DNA of 34,302 nucleotides from Actinotalea ferrariae (GTDB lineage Bacteria > Actinomycetota > Actinomycetes > Actinomycetales > Cellulomonadaceae): positions 1 to 34,302 of the forward strand of contig NZ_JACVQL010000022.1 in NCBI RefSeq assembly GCF_019733465.1, read 5' to 3'. Below, piece after piece: positions 8,678-16,400 of this stretch (the first letter of the stretch is position 1; the number at the start of each line of letters is the position of its first letter). Position numbers and translations under genes: made by a program. Under the pieces are notes generated by a model. The model searched no databases. It saw only the letters and a program-made list of their open reading frames with translations, and had not been told where the DNA came from.

Positions 8678-8830
8678 CGGCGTGCGGCGTGCGGCTTGCG
8701 GCTTGCGGCTTGGGGCTTGCGGCTTGGGGCTTGCGGCGTGCGGCGCGCGGCGTGCTGCGTGCGGCGTGCTGCGTGCGGAGTGCGGCGTGCGGCGTGCTGC
8801 GTGCTGGTGCGGCGTGCGGTGTGCGGCGTG
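8678..8830. repeat. Heptanucleotide tandem array, about 22 units
   Basis: Uninterrupted run of 7-bp units, mostly CGGCGTG, with variants CGGCTTG, GGGCTTG, CTGCGTG and one 6-bp unit (CTGGTG). It fills half of the 310 bp between the stop of the LacI gene and the start of the CE7 gene, both on the minus strand, and so lies in the upstream region of CE7. Variants are clustered: the CTT type occupies units 3-8 and the CGT type the rest, which suggests local unit duplication. Confidence 0.9.
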
Positions 8831-8834
8831 CGGA

Positions 8835-9902
8835 TCAGCGGGGCGGTGGTGCGGTGCTCTCGCGGACGACGAGCTCGGTCGCGAGGTCGATCTGCAGGTT
8901 CGTCGGCGGGCGGCCCTCGGCGAGGTCGAGCACCATGCGGGTCGCGGTGCTCGCCATCTCGCGCAACGGCTGACGCACGGTCGTCAGGGCGGGGCCGATC
9001 CACTGCGTGACGGGCAGGTCGTCGTAGCCGACGACCGACAGGTCCTCGGGCACCCGCAGCCCGAGCTCGCGCGCGGCTCGCAGCACCCCGAGCGCCTGGT
9101 AGTCGCTCCCGGCGAAGACGGCGGTGGGTCGGTCCGGCCCGCGCAGCAGGTCGAGGCCGTGCTCGTAGCCGCCGTCGACGAAGAAGTTGCCGTACCGCAC
9201 GAGCGCACGGTCGACGGCGAGGCCGGCCTCGTCGTGCGCGCTGCGGTACCCGTCGATGCGCGCGCGGCTGCACAGGACGTCCGCCGGCCCCGAGATCACG
9301 GCGATGCGCCGGTGGCCGAGCTCGACGAGGTGCCGCGTCGCCGCCAGCCCGCCGTTCCAGTTCGCGGAGCCCACGGTCGGGACGCCGGCGGGCGGCTCGC
9401 CGGCCGTGTCGACGACGGCGAACGGGATCGACCGCGTCTCGAGCTGCTGCCGCTGCGCGGGGTCCAGGTCGGACAGGACGAAGATCATGCCGATCGGCCG
9501 GCGGGCGAGGACGTCGTCGAGCCACTCCTGCCGGGGCCGGTGCGCGCCGCCGAGCTCGGACAGCACGACGCCCACGCGCGCCGGGCCCGCCACCTCCTCG
9601 ACACCCTTGATGATCTCGACCGCCCACGGGGCGCCGTGCTCGTGGAACACGAGGTCGAGCAGGCGCGGCCGTGACGTGGTGCCGGTCGCGCTGCGTCGGC
9701 GCTGGTAGCCGTGCCGCGCGATGCTCTCCTCGACCCGCGCGCGGGTCGCGGGGGAGACGTCGGGGCGCCCGTTGAGCACCTTCGAGACCGTGGGCACCGA
9801 GACGCCGAGCTCGGCCGCGATCGCGGCGATCGTCGCGCGCGAGGTGCTGGGAGTGCTCGGGGCGCTCGTGGTGCCCGTCCCGGTCGTGCCCGTGCCGGTC
9901 AT
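8835..9902 (-). CDS. LacI-family transcriptional regulator
   Basis: Sugar-responsive repressor, 355 aa. After a low-complexity start (MTGTGTTGTGTTSAPSTPSTS) comes the LacI helix-turn-helix at about 22-75 (ATIAAIAAELGVSVPTVSKVLNG), then the periplasmic-binding-protein-like effector domain ending in VGYDDLPVTQWIGPALTTV and LVVRES. It is transcribed away from the GH3-transporter operon and is the natural candidate to control it and the CE7 gene. The ATG at 9902 is preceded by GAGGGCGGGG; an in-frame start at 9983 would add 27 Arg/Ser-rich residues and is less likely. An AACGTT-centred palindrome in its own promoter suggests autoregulation. The inducer is not readable from sequence; a xylo- or aldouronate oligosaccharide would fit the neighbours. 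Confidence 0.95.
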   Translation of the reverse strand: MTGTGTTGTGTTSAPSTPSTSRATIAAIAAELGVSVPTVSKVLNGRPDVSPATRARVEESIARHGYQRRRSATGTTSRPRLLDLVFHEHGAPWAVEIIKGVEEVAGPARVGVVLSELGGAHRPRQEWLDDVLARRPIGMIFVLSDLDPAQRQQLETRSIPFAVVDTAGEPPAGVPTVGSANWNGGLAATRHLVELGHRRIAVISGPADVLCSRARIDGYRSAHDEAGLAVDRALVRYGNFFVDGGYEHGLDLLRGPDRPTAVFAGSDYQALGVLRAARELGLRVPEDLSVVGYDDLPVTQWIGPALTTVRQPLREMASTATRMVLDLAEGRPPTNLQIDLATELVVRESTAPPPR

Positions 9903-9995
9903 CGCCCCGCCCTCGGTGGTCGAGCGGCTCGACCCGCGGAGGACGCGGGGAGAGCCGGCGCGGGACGACGTCGTCCGGCGCAAGTTTCTGCTCGG

Positions 9996-10013
9996 AAAGT
10001 AGCAACGTTTCGA
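9996..10013 (-). promoter_or_regulatory. Possible promoter and operator of the first LacI gene
   Basis: On the minus strand a TACTTT hexamer (10001-9996) could be a -10, with a weak TTTCGC 18 bp upstream as -35. Between them lies the LacI-like core GCAACGTTTCG (10002-10012, AACGTT centre at 10004-10009). The position would allow autorepression. Confidence 0.35.
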
Positions 10014-10114
10014 CGGGCCGCGAAAGGGGTCGACCGGTTGCCATGAGTTGTCGCGGCCGCCCGCACGAACGGGCCGTGCGGGGGAAAGCGCATCCCTCGA
10101 TGTGCGGGAACTCC

Positions 10115-10144
10115 TTGACGCTCGTCACACCCACTGCTTACGGT
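10115..10144 (+). promoter_or_regulatory. Vegetative promoter of the GH3-ABC-GH39-GH42 operon
   Basis: TTGACG (10115-10120) and TACGGT (10139-10144) with an 18-bp spacer form a good actinobacterial housekeeping promoter. Transcription would start near 10151, giving a leader of about 70 nt before the GH3 gene. Confidence 0.65.
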
Positions 10145-10164
10145 CTCGCTCATATCGACGCCGA

Positions 10165-10182
10165 GGTCGAAAATTTCGGACC
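10165..10182. promoter_or_regulatory. Candidate LacI operator downstream of the GH3 promoter
   Basis: GGTCGAAAATTTCGGACC is a near-perfect dyad with inner arms CGAAA/TTTCG around one central base. It begins about 14 nt after the predicted transcription start, a classic position for a repressor roadblock. It is the strongest AT-containing dyad in this intergenic region. Confidence 0.55.
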
Positions 10183-10222
10183 ACGAGGTCGTGGCCGGAA
10201 GACGTGAGTGGGGGATTGCTCG

Positions 10223-12625
10223 ATGGAGAGATCAGCACGCGGGGCGGGTCCGCTGCTCGACGGCGGCCCGGAGCCCGTGGAGCCGTCGGGCGCAGCTCCG
10301 GTCGCCTCGGACGCCCGCCCGTGGCAGGACGCGTCGCTCCCCGTGGCCGACCGGGTCGAGCACCTCGTCCGCGCCATGACCCTCGAGGAGAAGCTCTCGC
10401 AGCTCGTCGGCCTCTGGGTCGGCGCGGACGCGTCGGGCGGCGACGTGGCGCCCCACCAGTCCGACATGACGGCGGACGTCCCGGCCTGGGACGACATCAT
10501 CCGCGACGGCCTCGGCCAGCTGACCCGCCCGTTCGGCACCGCGCCGGTGGACCCGGCACTCGGCGCCCGGTCCCTCGCGCGGTCGCAGGCTCAGGTCGCG
10601 GCCGCCAACCGCTTCGGGATCCCGGCGCAGGTCCACGAGGAGTGCCTCGCCGGCTTCGCCGCCTGGCAGGCGACGGCGTACCCCGTGCCGCTCTCGTGGG
10701 GCGCCGCGTTCTCCCCCGACCTGGTCGAGGAGATGGCCGAGCAGATCGGCCGCTCGATGCGCGCCGTGGGCGTCCACCAGGGGCTCGCGCCCGTCCTCGA
10801 CGTCGCACGCGACTACCGCTGGGGCCGCACCGAGGAGACGATCGGCGAGGACCCGTACCTCGTCGGCACCGTCGGTGCCGCGTACGTGCGCGGGCTCGAG
10901 CGCTCGGGGGTCGTCGCGACCCTCAAGCACTTCGCCGGCTACTCGGCGTCGCGCGCCGGCCGCAACCTCGCCCCGGTCCCGATGGGACCGCGCGAGCTCG
11001 CCGACGTCGTGCTCCCGCCGTTCGAGGCGGCGCTGCGCGAGGGCGGCGCGCGGTCCGTCATGCACTCCTACGCCGACGTCGACGGCGTGCCCTCGGCGGC
11101 CGACGTCCGCCTCCTCACGGACGTGCTCCGCGACGCGTGGGGCTTCGACGGCACGGTCGTCGCGGACTACTTCGGCATCGCCTTCCTCCACACGCTGCAC
11201 GCGGTCGCGCCGGACCTCGGCGCCGCGGCCCGGCTCGCCCTGACGGCGGGCGTCGACGTCGAGCTCCCGAGCATCCACGCCTACGGCGCCCCGCTGGTCG
11301 CCGCGATCCGCTCGGGTGACGTGCCCGAGGCGCTCGTGGACCGGGCGCTGCGCCGCGTGCTCACGCAGAAGTGCGAGCTCGGCCTGCTCGACGCCGACTG
11401 GCAGCCGCTGCCCGAGGGCCTCGAGGACGTGCGCCTCGACGACGACGAGCGCCGGGCGACCGCGCTCGAGCTGGCGCGTCGGTCGGTCGTCCTGCTCACG
11501 AACGACGGCACGCTCCCGCTGCGGCCGGACGCACGCGTCGCCGTCGTCGGCCCGCTCGCGGACGACCCGATGGGCATGCTCGGCTGCTACTCGTTCCCGG
11601 CCCACGTCGGCGTGCGCCACCCCGACCACGCGATGGGCATCGACATCCCGTCGGTCCTCACCGCCCTCACGGAGCGCCGGCAGCGCACCGGGCGCGACGG
11701 CGACGTCGCGCACGTGCGCGGCGCCGACATCACGGGCGACGACCGCTCGGGCTTCGCGGCGGCGGTCGAGGCGGCCCGCGCGGCCGACGTGTGCGTCGTC
11801 GCCGTCGGCGACCGCGCCGGCCTCTTCGGCCGCGGGACCTCCGGCGAGGGCTGCGACGCCACCGACCTCAGGCTCCCGGGCGTCCAGGCGGACCTCGTGC
11901 GCGCGGTGCTCGACACCGGCACGCCGGTCGTGCTCGTGCTGCTCACGGGCCGGCCGTACGCGCTCGGCGACCTGGCCGACGACGCCGCGGCCGTGGTGCA
12001 GGCCTTCTTCCCCGGCCAGCGCGGCGGCCAGGCCGTCGCCGAGGTCCTCACCGGCGCCACGAACCCGTCGGGCCGGCTGCCCGTGAGCATGCCGCGCGAC
12101 GCCGGCGGTCAGCCGGGCACCTACCTCGCGGCACCGCTCGCGCGTCGGAGCGGCGTCTCGAACGTCGACCCGACGCCGCTCTTCGGCTTCGGCCACGGGC
12201 TCGGCTACACGACCTTCGAGTGGACGGACGTGACGGGCTCGGGCCCGCGCTGGGACGTCGACGGTGACGCCGTCGTCGAGCTCACCGTGACGAACACGGG
12301 GGACCGGGCGGGGGCCGACGTCGTCCAGGTGTACCTGCACGACGTCGCCGCGCAGGTGGTCCAGCCCGTGCAGCGGCTCGTCGGCTACGCGCGGGTCGAG
12401 CTCGAGCCGGGCGCCTCGGCGCGGCTGCGCCTCACCGTGCCCGCCGACCTCGCGTCGTTCACGGGTCTCGCGGGCGTGCGCGTCGTCGAGCCCGGCGCGG
12501 TCACGCTGCGCGTCGCCCGGTCGAGCGCCGACGTCCACACCGAGCTGCCGTTCGAGCTCGTCGGCGGCGAGCGGCAGGTCGGCCACGACCGCCGGTTCCG
12601 GACCGAGCTGGAGGTGCTCCCGTGA
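10223..12625 (+). CDS. GH3 glycoside hydrolase, probable beta-xylosidase
   Basis: Cytoplasmic exo-beta-glycosidase, 800 aa from this ATG. The N-terminal (beta/alpha)8 domain contains the GH3 motif KHFAGYSASRAGRNLAPVP, and the nucleophile Asp315 in VVADYFGI; the (alpha/beta)6-sandwich domain (about 410-640, VVLLTNDGTLPL onward) and a C-terminal fibronectin-III-like domain (from about 690) follow. The KHFAGY-AS-GRN-AP pattern resembles bacterial GH3 beta-xylosidases more than typical beta-glucosidases; that substrate call is inference. No signal peptide. The ATG at 10223 has GGGGGA upstream; a GTG at 10208 would add five residues. It is the first gene of the operon, and its stop overlaps the next start (GTGA). 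Confidence 0.92.
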   Translation: MERSARGAGPLLDGGPEPVEPSGAAPVASDARPWQDASLPVADRVEHLVRAMTLEEKLSQLVGLWVGADASGGDVAPHQSDMTADVPAWDDIIRDGLGQLTRPFGTAPVDPALGARSLARSQAQVAAANRFGIPAQVHEECLAGFAAWQATAYPVPLSWGAAFSPDLVEEMAEQIGRSMRAVGVHQGLAPVLDVARDYRWGRTEETIGEDPYLVGTVGAAYVRGLERSGVVATLKHFAGYSASRAGRNLAPVPMGPRELADVVLPPFEAALREGGARSVMHSYADVDGVPSAADVRLLTDVLRDAWGFDGTVVADYFGIAFLHTLHAVAPDLGAAARLALTAGVDVELPSIHAYGAPLVAAIRSGDVPEALVDRALRRVLTQKCELGLLDADWQPLPEGLEDVRLDDDERRATALELARRSVVLLTNDGTLPLRPDARVAVVGPLADDPMGMLGCYSFPAHVGVRHPDHAMGIDIPSVLTALTERRQRTGRDGDVAHVRGADITGDDRSGFAAAVEAARAADVCVVAVGDRAGLFGRGTSGEGCDATDLRLPGVQADLVRAVLDTGTPVVLVLLTGRPYALGDLADDAAAVVQAFFPGQRGGQAVAEVLTGATNPSGRLPVSMPRDAGGQPGTYLAAPLARRSGVSNVDPTPLFGFGHGLGYTTFEWTDVTGSGPRWDVDGDAVVELTVTNTGDRAGADVVQVYLHDVAAQVVQPVQRLVGYARVELEPGASARLRLTVPADLASFTGLAGVRVVEPGAVTLRVARSSADVHTELPFELVGGERQVGHDRRFRTELEVLP

Positions 12626-13617
12626 GCGCGACGACGTCGGGCCAGGCGACGGTCCCGCCCGAGGCCGCGGTCGCGGTCCGGGAGGCGCGCCGCCGCCGCA
12701 AGGGCACCGGGGGAGGCCGCAGCTGGGCGCAGGCGCTGCGGCGCGACTGGCAGCTGTACTCGTTCGTCGTCCTGCCGCTGATCTTCTTCATCATCTTCCG
12801 GTACCTGCCGATGGCCGGGAACGTCATCGCGTTCCGCCGCTTCCGGCCGGGCGGGAGCATCTTCGGCGAGGAGTGGGTGGGTCTGCACTACGTGCAGATG
12901 TTCATCAGCGACCCGACGTTCTGGAACGTCTTCCGCAACACCATCGTCCTGGGCGCGCTGACGCTGATCATCGTCTTCCCGCTGCCGATCATCCTCGCGC
13001 TCATGCTCAACGAGCTGCGGTCGCGGATGTTCAAGCGGCTGGTCCAGACCGTCTCCTACCTGCCGCACTTCATGTCCGTCGTCATCGTCGCCGGCCTCGT
13101 CTTCCAGCTCACGAGCGTCAACGGCACGATCAACCAGCTGATCGAGTCCTTCGGCGGCGACGTCGTCCCGTTCATGCAGCGGGCGGACTGGTTCCGCACG
13201 ATCTACGTGAGCTCCGAGATCTGGCAGACCGTCGGGTGGGGGACGATCCTCTACCTCGCCGCGCTCACGACGATCGACCCGCAGCTCTACGAGGCCGCGC
13301 GGATCGACGGCGCCAACCGCTGGCGGCAGACCTGGCACGTCACGCTGCCGGGCATCCGGCCGACCATGGTCGTGCTGCTCATCCTCAACATCGGCACGTT
13401 CATGGCGGTGGGCTTCGAGAAGATCCTTCTGCTCTACAACCCGATCCTCTACCCGACGGCCGACGTCGTCTCGACGTACCTGTACCGGGTCGGGATCGTC
13501 TCGAGCAACTTCTCCTACGCGACGGCCATCGGCCTGTTCGAGGCCCTCATCGGCCTCACCCTGATCCTGTCCGCCAACGCGATCTCGCGCCGACTGGTGG
13601 GGACGAGCCTGTGGTGA
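12622..13617 (+). CDS. Sugar ABC transporter permease, LplB-type
   Basis: Inner-membrane permease of the carbohydrate-uptake class 1 family, 331 aa. A basic cytoplasmic N-terminus is followed by six predicted membrane segments, the first being YSFVVLPLIFFIIF. The cytoplasmic EAA loop that contacts the ATPase is YEAARIDGANRWRQTWHVTLPG. The wording closely follows LplB/YtcP-type permeases used for aldouronates and pectic or xylan oligosaccharides. It starts at a GTG that overlaps the GH3 stop by four bases (GTGA) and itself ends in a GTGA overlap with the second permease, so the three genes are translationally coupled. No ATP-binding gene is present in the window; a shared MsiK-type ATPase elsewhere is expected. 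Confidence 0.95.
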   Translation: MSATTSGQATVPPEAAVAVREARRRRKGTGGGRSWAQALRRDWQLYSFVVLPLIFFIIFRYLPMAGNVIAFRRFRPGGSIFGEEWVGLHYVQMFISDPTFWNVFRNTIVLGALTLIIVFPLPIILALMLNELRSRMFKRLVQTVSYLPHFMSVVIVAGLVFQLTSVNGTINQLIESFGGDVVPFMQRADWFRTIYVSSEIWQTVGWGTILYLAALTTIDPQLYEAARIDGANRWRQTWHVTLPGIRPTMVVLLILNIGTFMAVGFEKILLLYNPILYPTADVVSTYLYRVGIVSSNFSYATAIGLFEALIGLTLILSANAISRRLVGTSLW

Positions 13618-14546
13618 CCACACCTGTGACCGACCTGCCCGAGCGGCTGGTCCGCCCGAACGTCCCGAGGACCGTCAAGGACTCGCGCGGCTACACCGTG
13701 TTCCGGTGGCTCAACGCCGCGGCCCTCGTGGTGATCATGTTCGTGACGCTGTACCCCTTCGTGAACCTGGTCGCCCAGGCCTTCAGCTCCGAGGCGTACA
13801 TCAACTCGGGGCAGGTCAACCTGGTCCCGCGCGGGTTCAACCTGACGACCTTCCAGGTGGTCATGGAGGACCGGCTGTTCTGGCGCAACTACCAGAACAC
13901 CGTCGTCTACACGGTCGTCGCGACCGCGATCTCCATGGTGCTCACGACGTCGTTCGCGTACGCCATCTCAAAGCGCGCGCTCAAGGGGCGCAACGTCTTC
14001 ATCGGCATCGCCGTGTTCACGATGTTCTTCAACGGCGGCCTGGTCCCGAACTACGTGCTCATCAACGGGCTCAACATGACGAACACGATCTGGGCGATCG
14101 TGCTGCCGAACGCGATCAGCGTGTTCAACCTCCTCGTCATGAAGTCGTTCTTCGAGAACTTCCCCGAGGAGCTCGAGGAGGCCGCGTCGATCGACGGGCT
14201 GAGCACGTTCGGCGTGTTCTTCAAGATCGTGCTGCCGCTGAGCAAGGCCGTCATCGCGACGATGGTCCTCTTCTACGCCGTGTCGTTCTGGAACTCCTGG
14301 TTCTCGGCGTTCCTCTACCTCGACGACCGCGACCTGTACCCCGTGACCGTCTACCTGCGGAACCTGCTCGCCGCGGCGACGTCGGCCGACTCCATCCAGG
14401 GCGGCGGCGGCGGGGACCTCACGCAGATCGCCTCGAACGTGCAGGCCGTGACCATGGTGCTCACGGTGCTGCCGATCATCGCCCTCTACCCGTTCCTGCA
14501 GAAGTACTTCGTGTCGGGCGTGATGCTCGGCTCGGTCAAGCAGTGA
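13614..14546 (+). CDS. Sugar ABC transporter permease, YtcP/LplC-type
   Basis: Second permease subunit, 310 aa, six predicted membrane segments. The EAA loop is ELEEAASIDGLSTFGVFFKI, and the C-terminus LQKYFVSGVMLGSVKQ is the hallmark of the LplC/YtcP branch (KYFV-G---GSVKG type). The GTG at 13614 overlaps the preceding stop; a second GTG at 13626 is an alternative. It pairs with the upstream permease to form the channel. The lipoprotein binding protein follows 69 bp later. Confidence 0.95.
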   Translation: MTTPVTDLPERLVRPNVPRTVKDSRGYTVFRWLNAAALVVIMFVTLYPFVNLVAQAFSSEAYINSGQVNLVPRGFNLTTFQVVMEDRLFWRNYQNTVVYTVVATAISMVLTTSFAYAISKRALKGRNVFIGIAVFTMFFNGGLVPNYVLINGLNMTNTIWAIVLPNAISVFNLLVMKSFFENFPEELEEAASIDGLSTFGVFFKIVLPLSKAVIATMVLFYAVSFWNSWFSAFLYLDDRDLYPVTVYLRNLLAAATSADSIQGGGGGDLTQIASNVQAVTMVLTVLPIIALYPFLQKYFVSGVMLGSVKQ

Positions 14547-14615
14547 CGAAGTCCTGAGAAAGCCCGCACAGACCGGCTCGGTCGGGGACGACGGAGTTCC
14601 ACCGGAAGGAGAATC

Positions 14616-16283
14616 ATGATGTCCACGAGGAGGAGGGTCACGGCGACCACGGCGTCCGCCGCGGCGCTCGCCCTGGTCCTGGCCGCCTGCGGCGGCGGGG
14701 GTGACGCCGAGGGGGGCGAGAGCGAGGCGCCCGAGGTCGGCGGGACCACCGGTGCGATGGAGGACTACGACGTCGGCACGACGTTCGTGGCGTCCGAGCC
14801 GGTCGAGTTCTCGCTGCTCTACCGCGACCACCCCAACTACCCGCTCAAGGAGGACTGGCTCCTCCTCGAGACGCTCGAGCAGGAGCACAACGTCTCCTTC
14901 GACATCGTCAGCGCGCCCCTGAGCGACTGGGACCAGCGCAAGGGCCTGCTCATCGGCGCCGGCGACGCACCCGAGATCATCTCGGTCACCTACCCGGGCC
15001 AGGAGGTCCCCTTCATCGCCGGCGGCGCGATCCTGCCGGTGAGCGACTACCTCGAGTACATGCCGAACTTCCGGCAGAAGGTCGAGGACTGGGGCCTCCA
15101 GGAGCATATCGACAACCTGCTCAAGCAGGAGGACGGGAAGTTCTACCTCCTGCCGGGCCTCCGCGAGGCGCCGCGGCCGCAGTACACCTACGCGGTCCGC
15201 ACGGACATCTGGGACGAGCTCGGCCTGAGCTACGAGCCCGAGACGTTCGACGACTTCCGCGAGGACCTCGAGAAGGTCAAGGCGGCCTACCCGGACGTGT
15301 ACCCGCTGACCGACCGGTGGTCGACCAACGGCCCGCTCGAGGCGACCCTCAACGCGGCCGCGCCCAACTTCGGCACCGCTGCGGGCTGGGGCTTCGGCGA
15401 GGGCGTCTGGTGGGACGAGGAGGCCGGTGAGTACGTCTACACCGGCGCCACCGACGGCTACCGGGACCTCATCGAGTACTACGCCGGTCTCGTCGAGGAC
15501 GGCCTCCTCGACCCCGAGTCCGTCACGCAGGACGACGACCAGGCCCAGCAGAAGCTCGGGTCCGGCCAGGCGTTCGGCATGCTCGCCAACGACCAGGAGA
15601 TCCTGCGCTACCGGACGACGTTCGAGGAGCTCGGCACGGACGCCGACGTCCGCCTCATCCGCCTCCCGGCGGGTCCGGCCGGCGACAACCTCGCGCCCGG
15701 TGGGCGCCTGGTCAACGGTCTGATGATCTCGGCGAGCGCCGCCGAGAGCGATCACTTCCAGGCGATGCTGCAGTTCATCGACTGGCTGTACTACTCGGAC
15801 GAGGGCCTCGAGTTCGCCAAGTGGGGCGTCGAGGGCGTGACGTACGAGAAGGCCGAGGACGGCACGCGCACGCTCGCGCCGGACGTCGACATCAACGGGC
15901 TCAACCCCGGCGCACCGAAGCAGCTCAACGTCGACTTCGGCTTCCACAACGGCGTCTGGATGCTCGAGCACGGCTCGACGGAGGAGCTCGACCTGTCGAT
16001 GCTCCGTCCCGAGGTCGTCGAGTGGGTCCAGTCCATGTCGGACAAGGAGCCGCTTCCGCTGCAGCCGCCCTACCCGCTCGACGAGCTGGAGCGCGAGCAG
16101 GTCTCGCTGTGGCAGACGTCGCTCCGCGACCACGTCTACCAGAACACCGCGCGCTTCATCCTCGGTCAGCGCCCGCTGAGCGAGTGGGACGCGTACGTCG
16201 CCGAGCTCGAGGGCATGGGCGCGACCCAGTACCTCGAGGTCGTGAACCAGGCGCAGCAGCGCTTCGAGGAGAACGCCGGCTGA
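14616..16283 (+). CDS. Extracellular sugar-binding lipoprotein (LplA-like)
   Basis: Substrate-binding protein for the two preceding permeases, 555 aa. A signal peptide with lipobox LVLAAC places the lipid-modified Cys at residue 25, followed by a Gly/Glu/Asp linker, so the mature protein is anchored outside the membrane. The body (family 1 solute-binding fold, LplA/YtcQ branch) is larger than maltose-binding proteins, as is usual in this branch. The ATG at 14616 follows GAAGGAGAATC; the next codon is also ATG. Relatives transport methylglucuronoxylo-oligosaccharides or pectic oligosaccharides; which applies here is open. A stable hairpin follows the gene, possibly raising its transcript level over the distal genes. 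Confidence 0.94.
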   Translation: MMSTRRRVTATTASAAALALVLAACGGGGDAEGGESEAPEVGGTTGAMEDYDVGTTFVASEPVEFSLLYRDHPNYPLKEDWLLLETLEQEHNVSFDIVSAPLSDWDQRKGLLIGAGDAPEIISVTYPGQEVPFIAGGAILPVSDYLEYMPNFRQKVEDWGLQEHIDNLLKQEDGKFYLLPGLREAPRPQYTYAVRTDIWDELGLSYEPETFDDFREDLEKVKAAYPDVYPLTDRWSTNGPLEATLNAAAPNFGTAAGWGFGEGVWWDEEAGEYVYTGATDGYRDLIEYYAGLVEDGLLDPESVTQDDDQAQQKLGSGQAFGMLANDQEILRYRTTFEELGTDADVRLIRLPAGPAGDNLAPGGRLVNGLMISASAAESDHFQAMLQFIDWLYYSDEGLEFAKWGVEGVTYEKAEDGTRTLAPDVDINGLNPGAPKQLNVDFGFHNGVWMLEHGSTEELDLSMLRPEVVEWVQSMSDKEPLPLQPPYPLDELEREQVSLWQTSLRDHVYQNTARFILGQRPLSEWDAYVAELEGMGATQYLEVVNQAQQRFEENAG

Positions 16284-16304
16284 CCGGCTGATCGCCCAGC
16301 AGCG

Positions 16305-16344
16305 CGACGGCGGCTCCGTGCCCGAGGGTGCGGAGCCGCCGTCG
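16305..16344 (+). terminator. Hairpin after the binding-protein gene (terminator or attenuating stem)
   Basis: Perfect 14-bp stem CGACGGCGGCTCCG / CGGAGCCGCCGTCG with a 12-nt loop, 21 bp after the stop. It splits the operon before GH39. It could be a partial terminator or an mRNA 3'-end stabiliser giving excess binding protein. A direct repeat CGTAGGAC follows at about 16362-16382. Confidence 0.7.
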
Positions 16345-16400
16345 TACCGGGGCGCGACCGTCGTAGGACTCCCCGTAGGACACCCCCGAGAGAGGACGGC

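Noticed and set aside
8600-8973. Plus-strand frames across the heptanucleotide array (Cys/Gly/Leu/Ala-rich repeats)
   Set aside because: A 7-bp repeat gives a 7-residue peptide repeat in every frame; there is no ribosome site and the frame continues antisense into the LacI gene.
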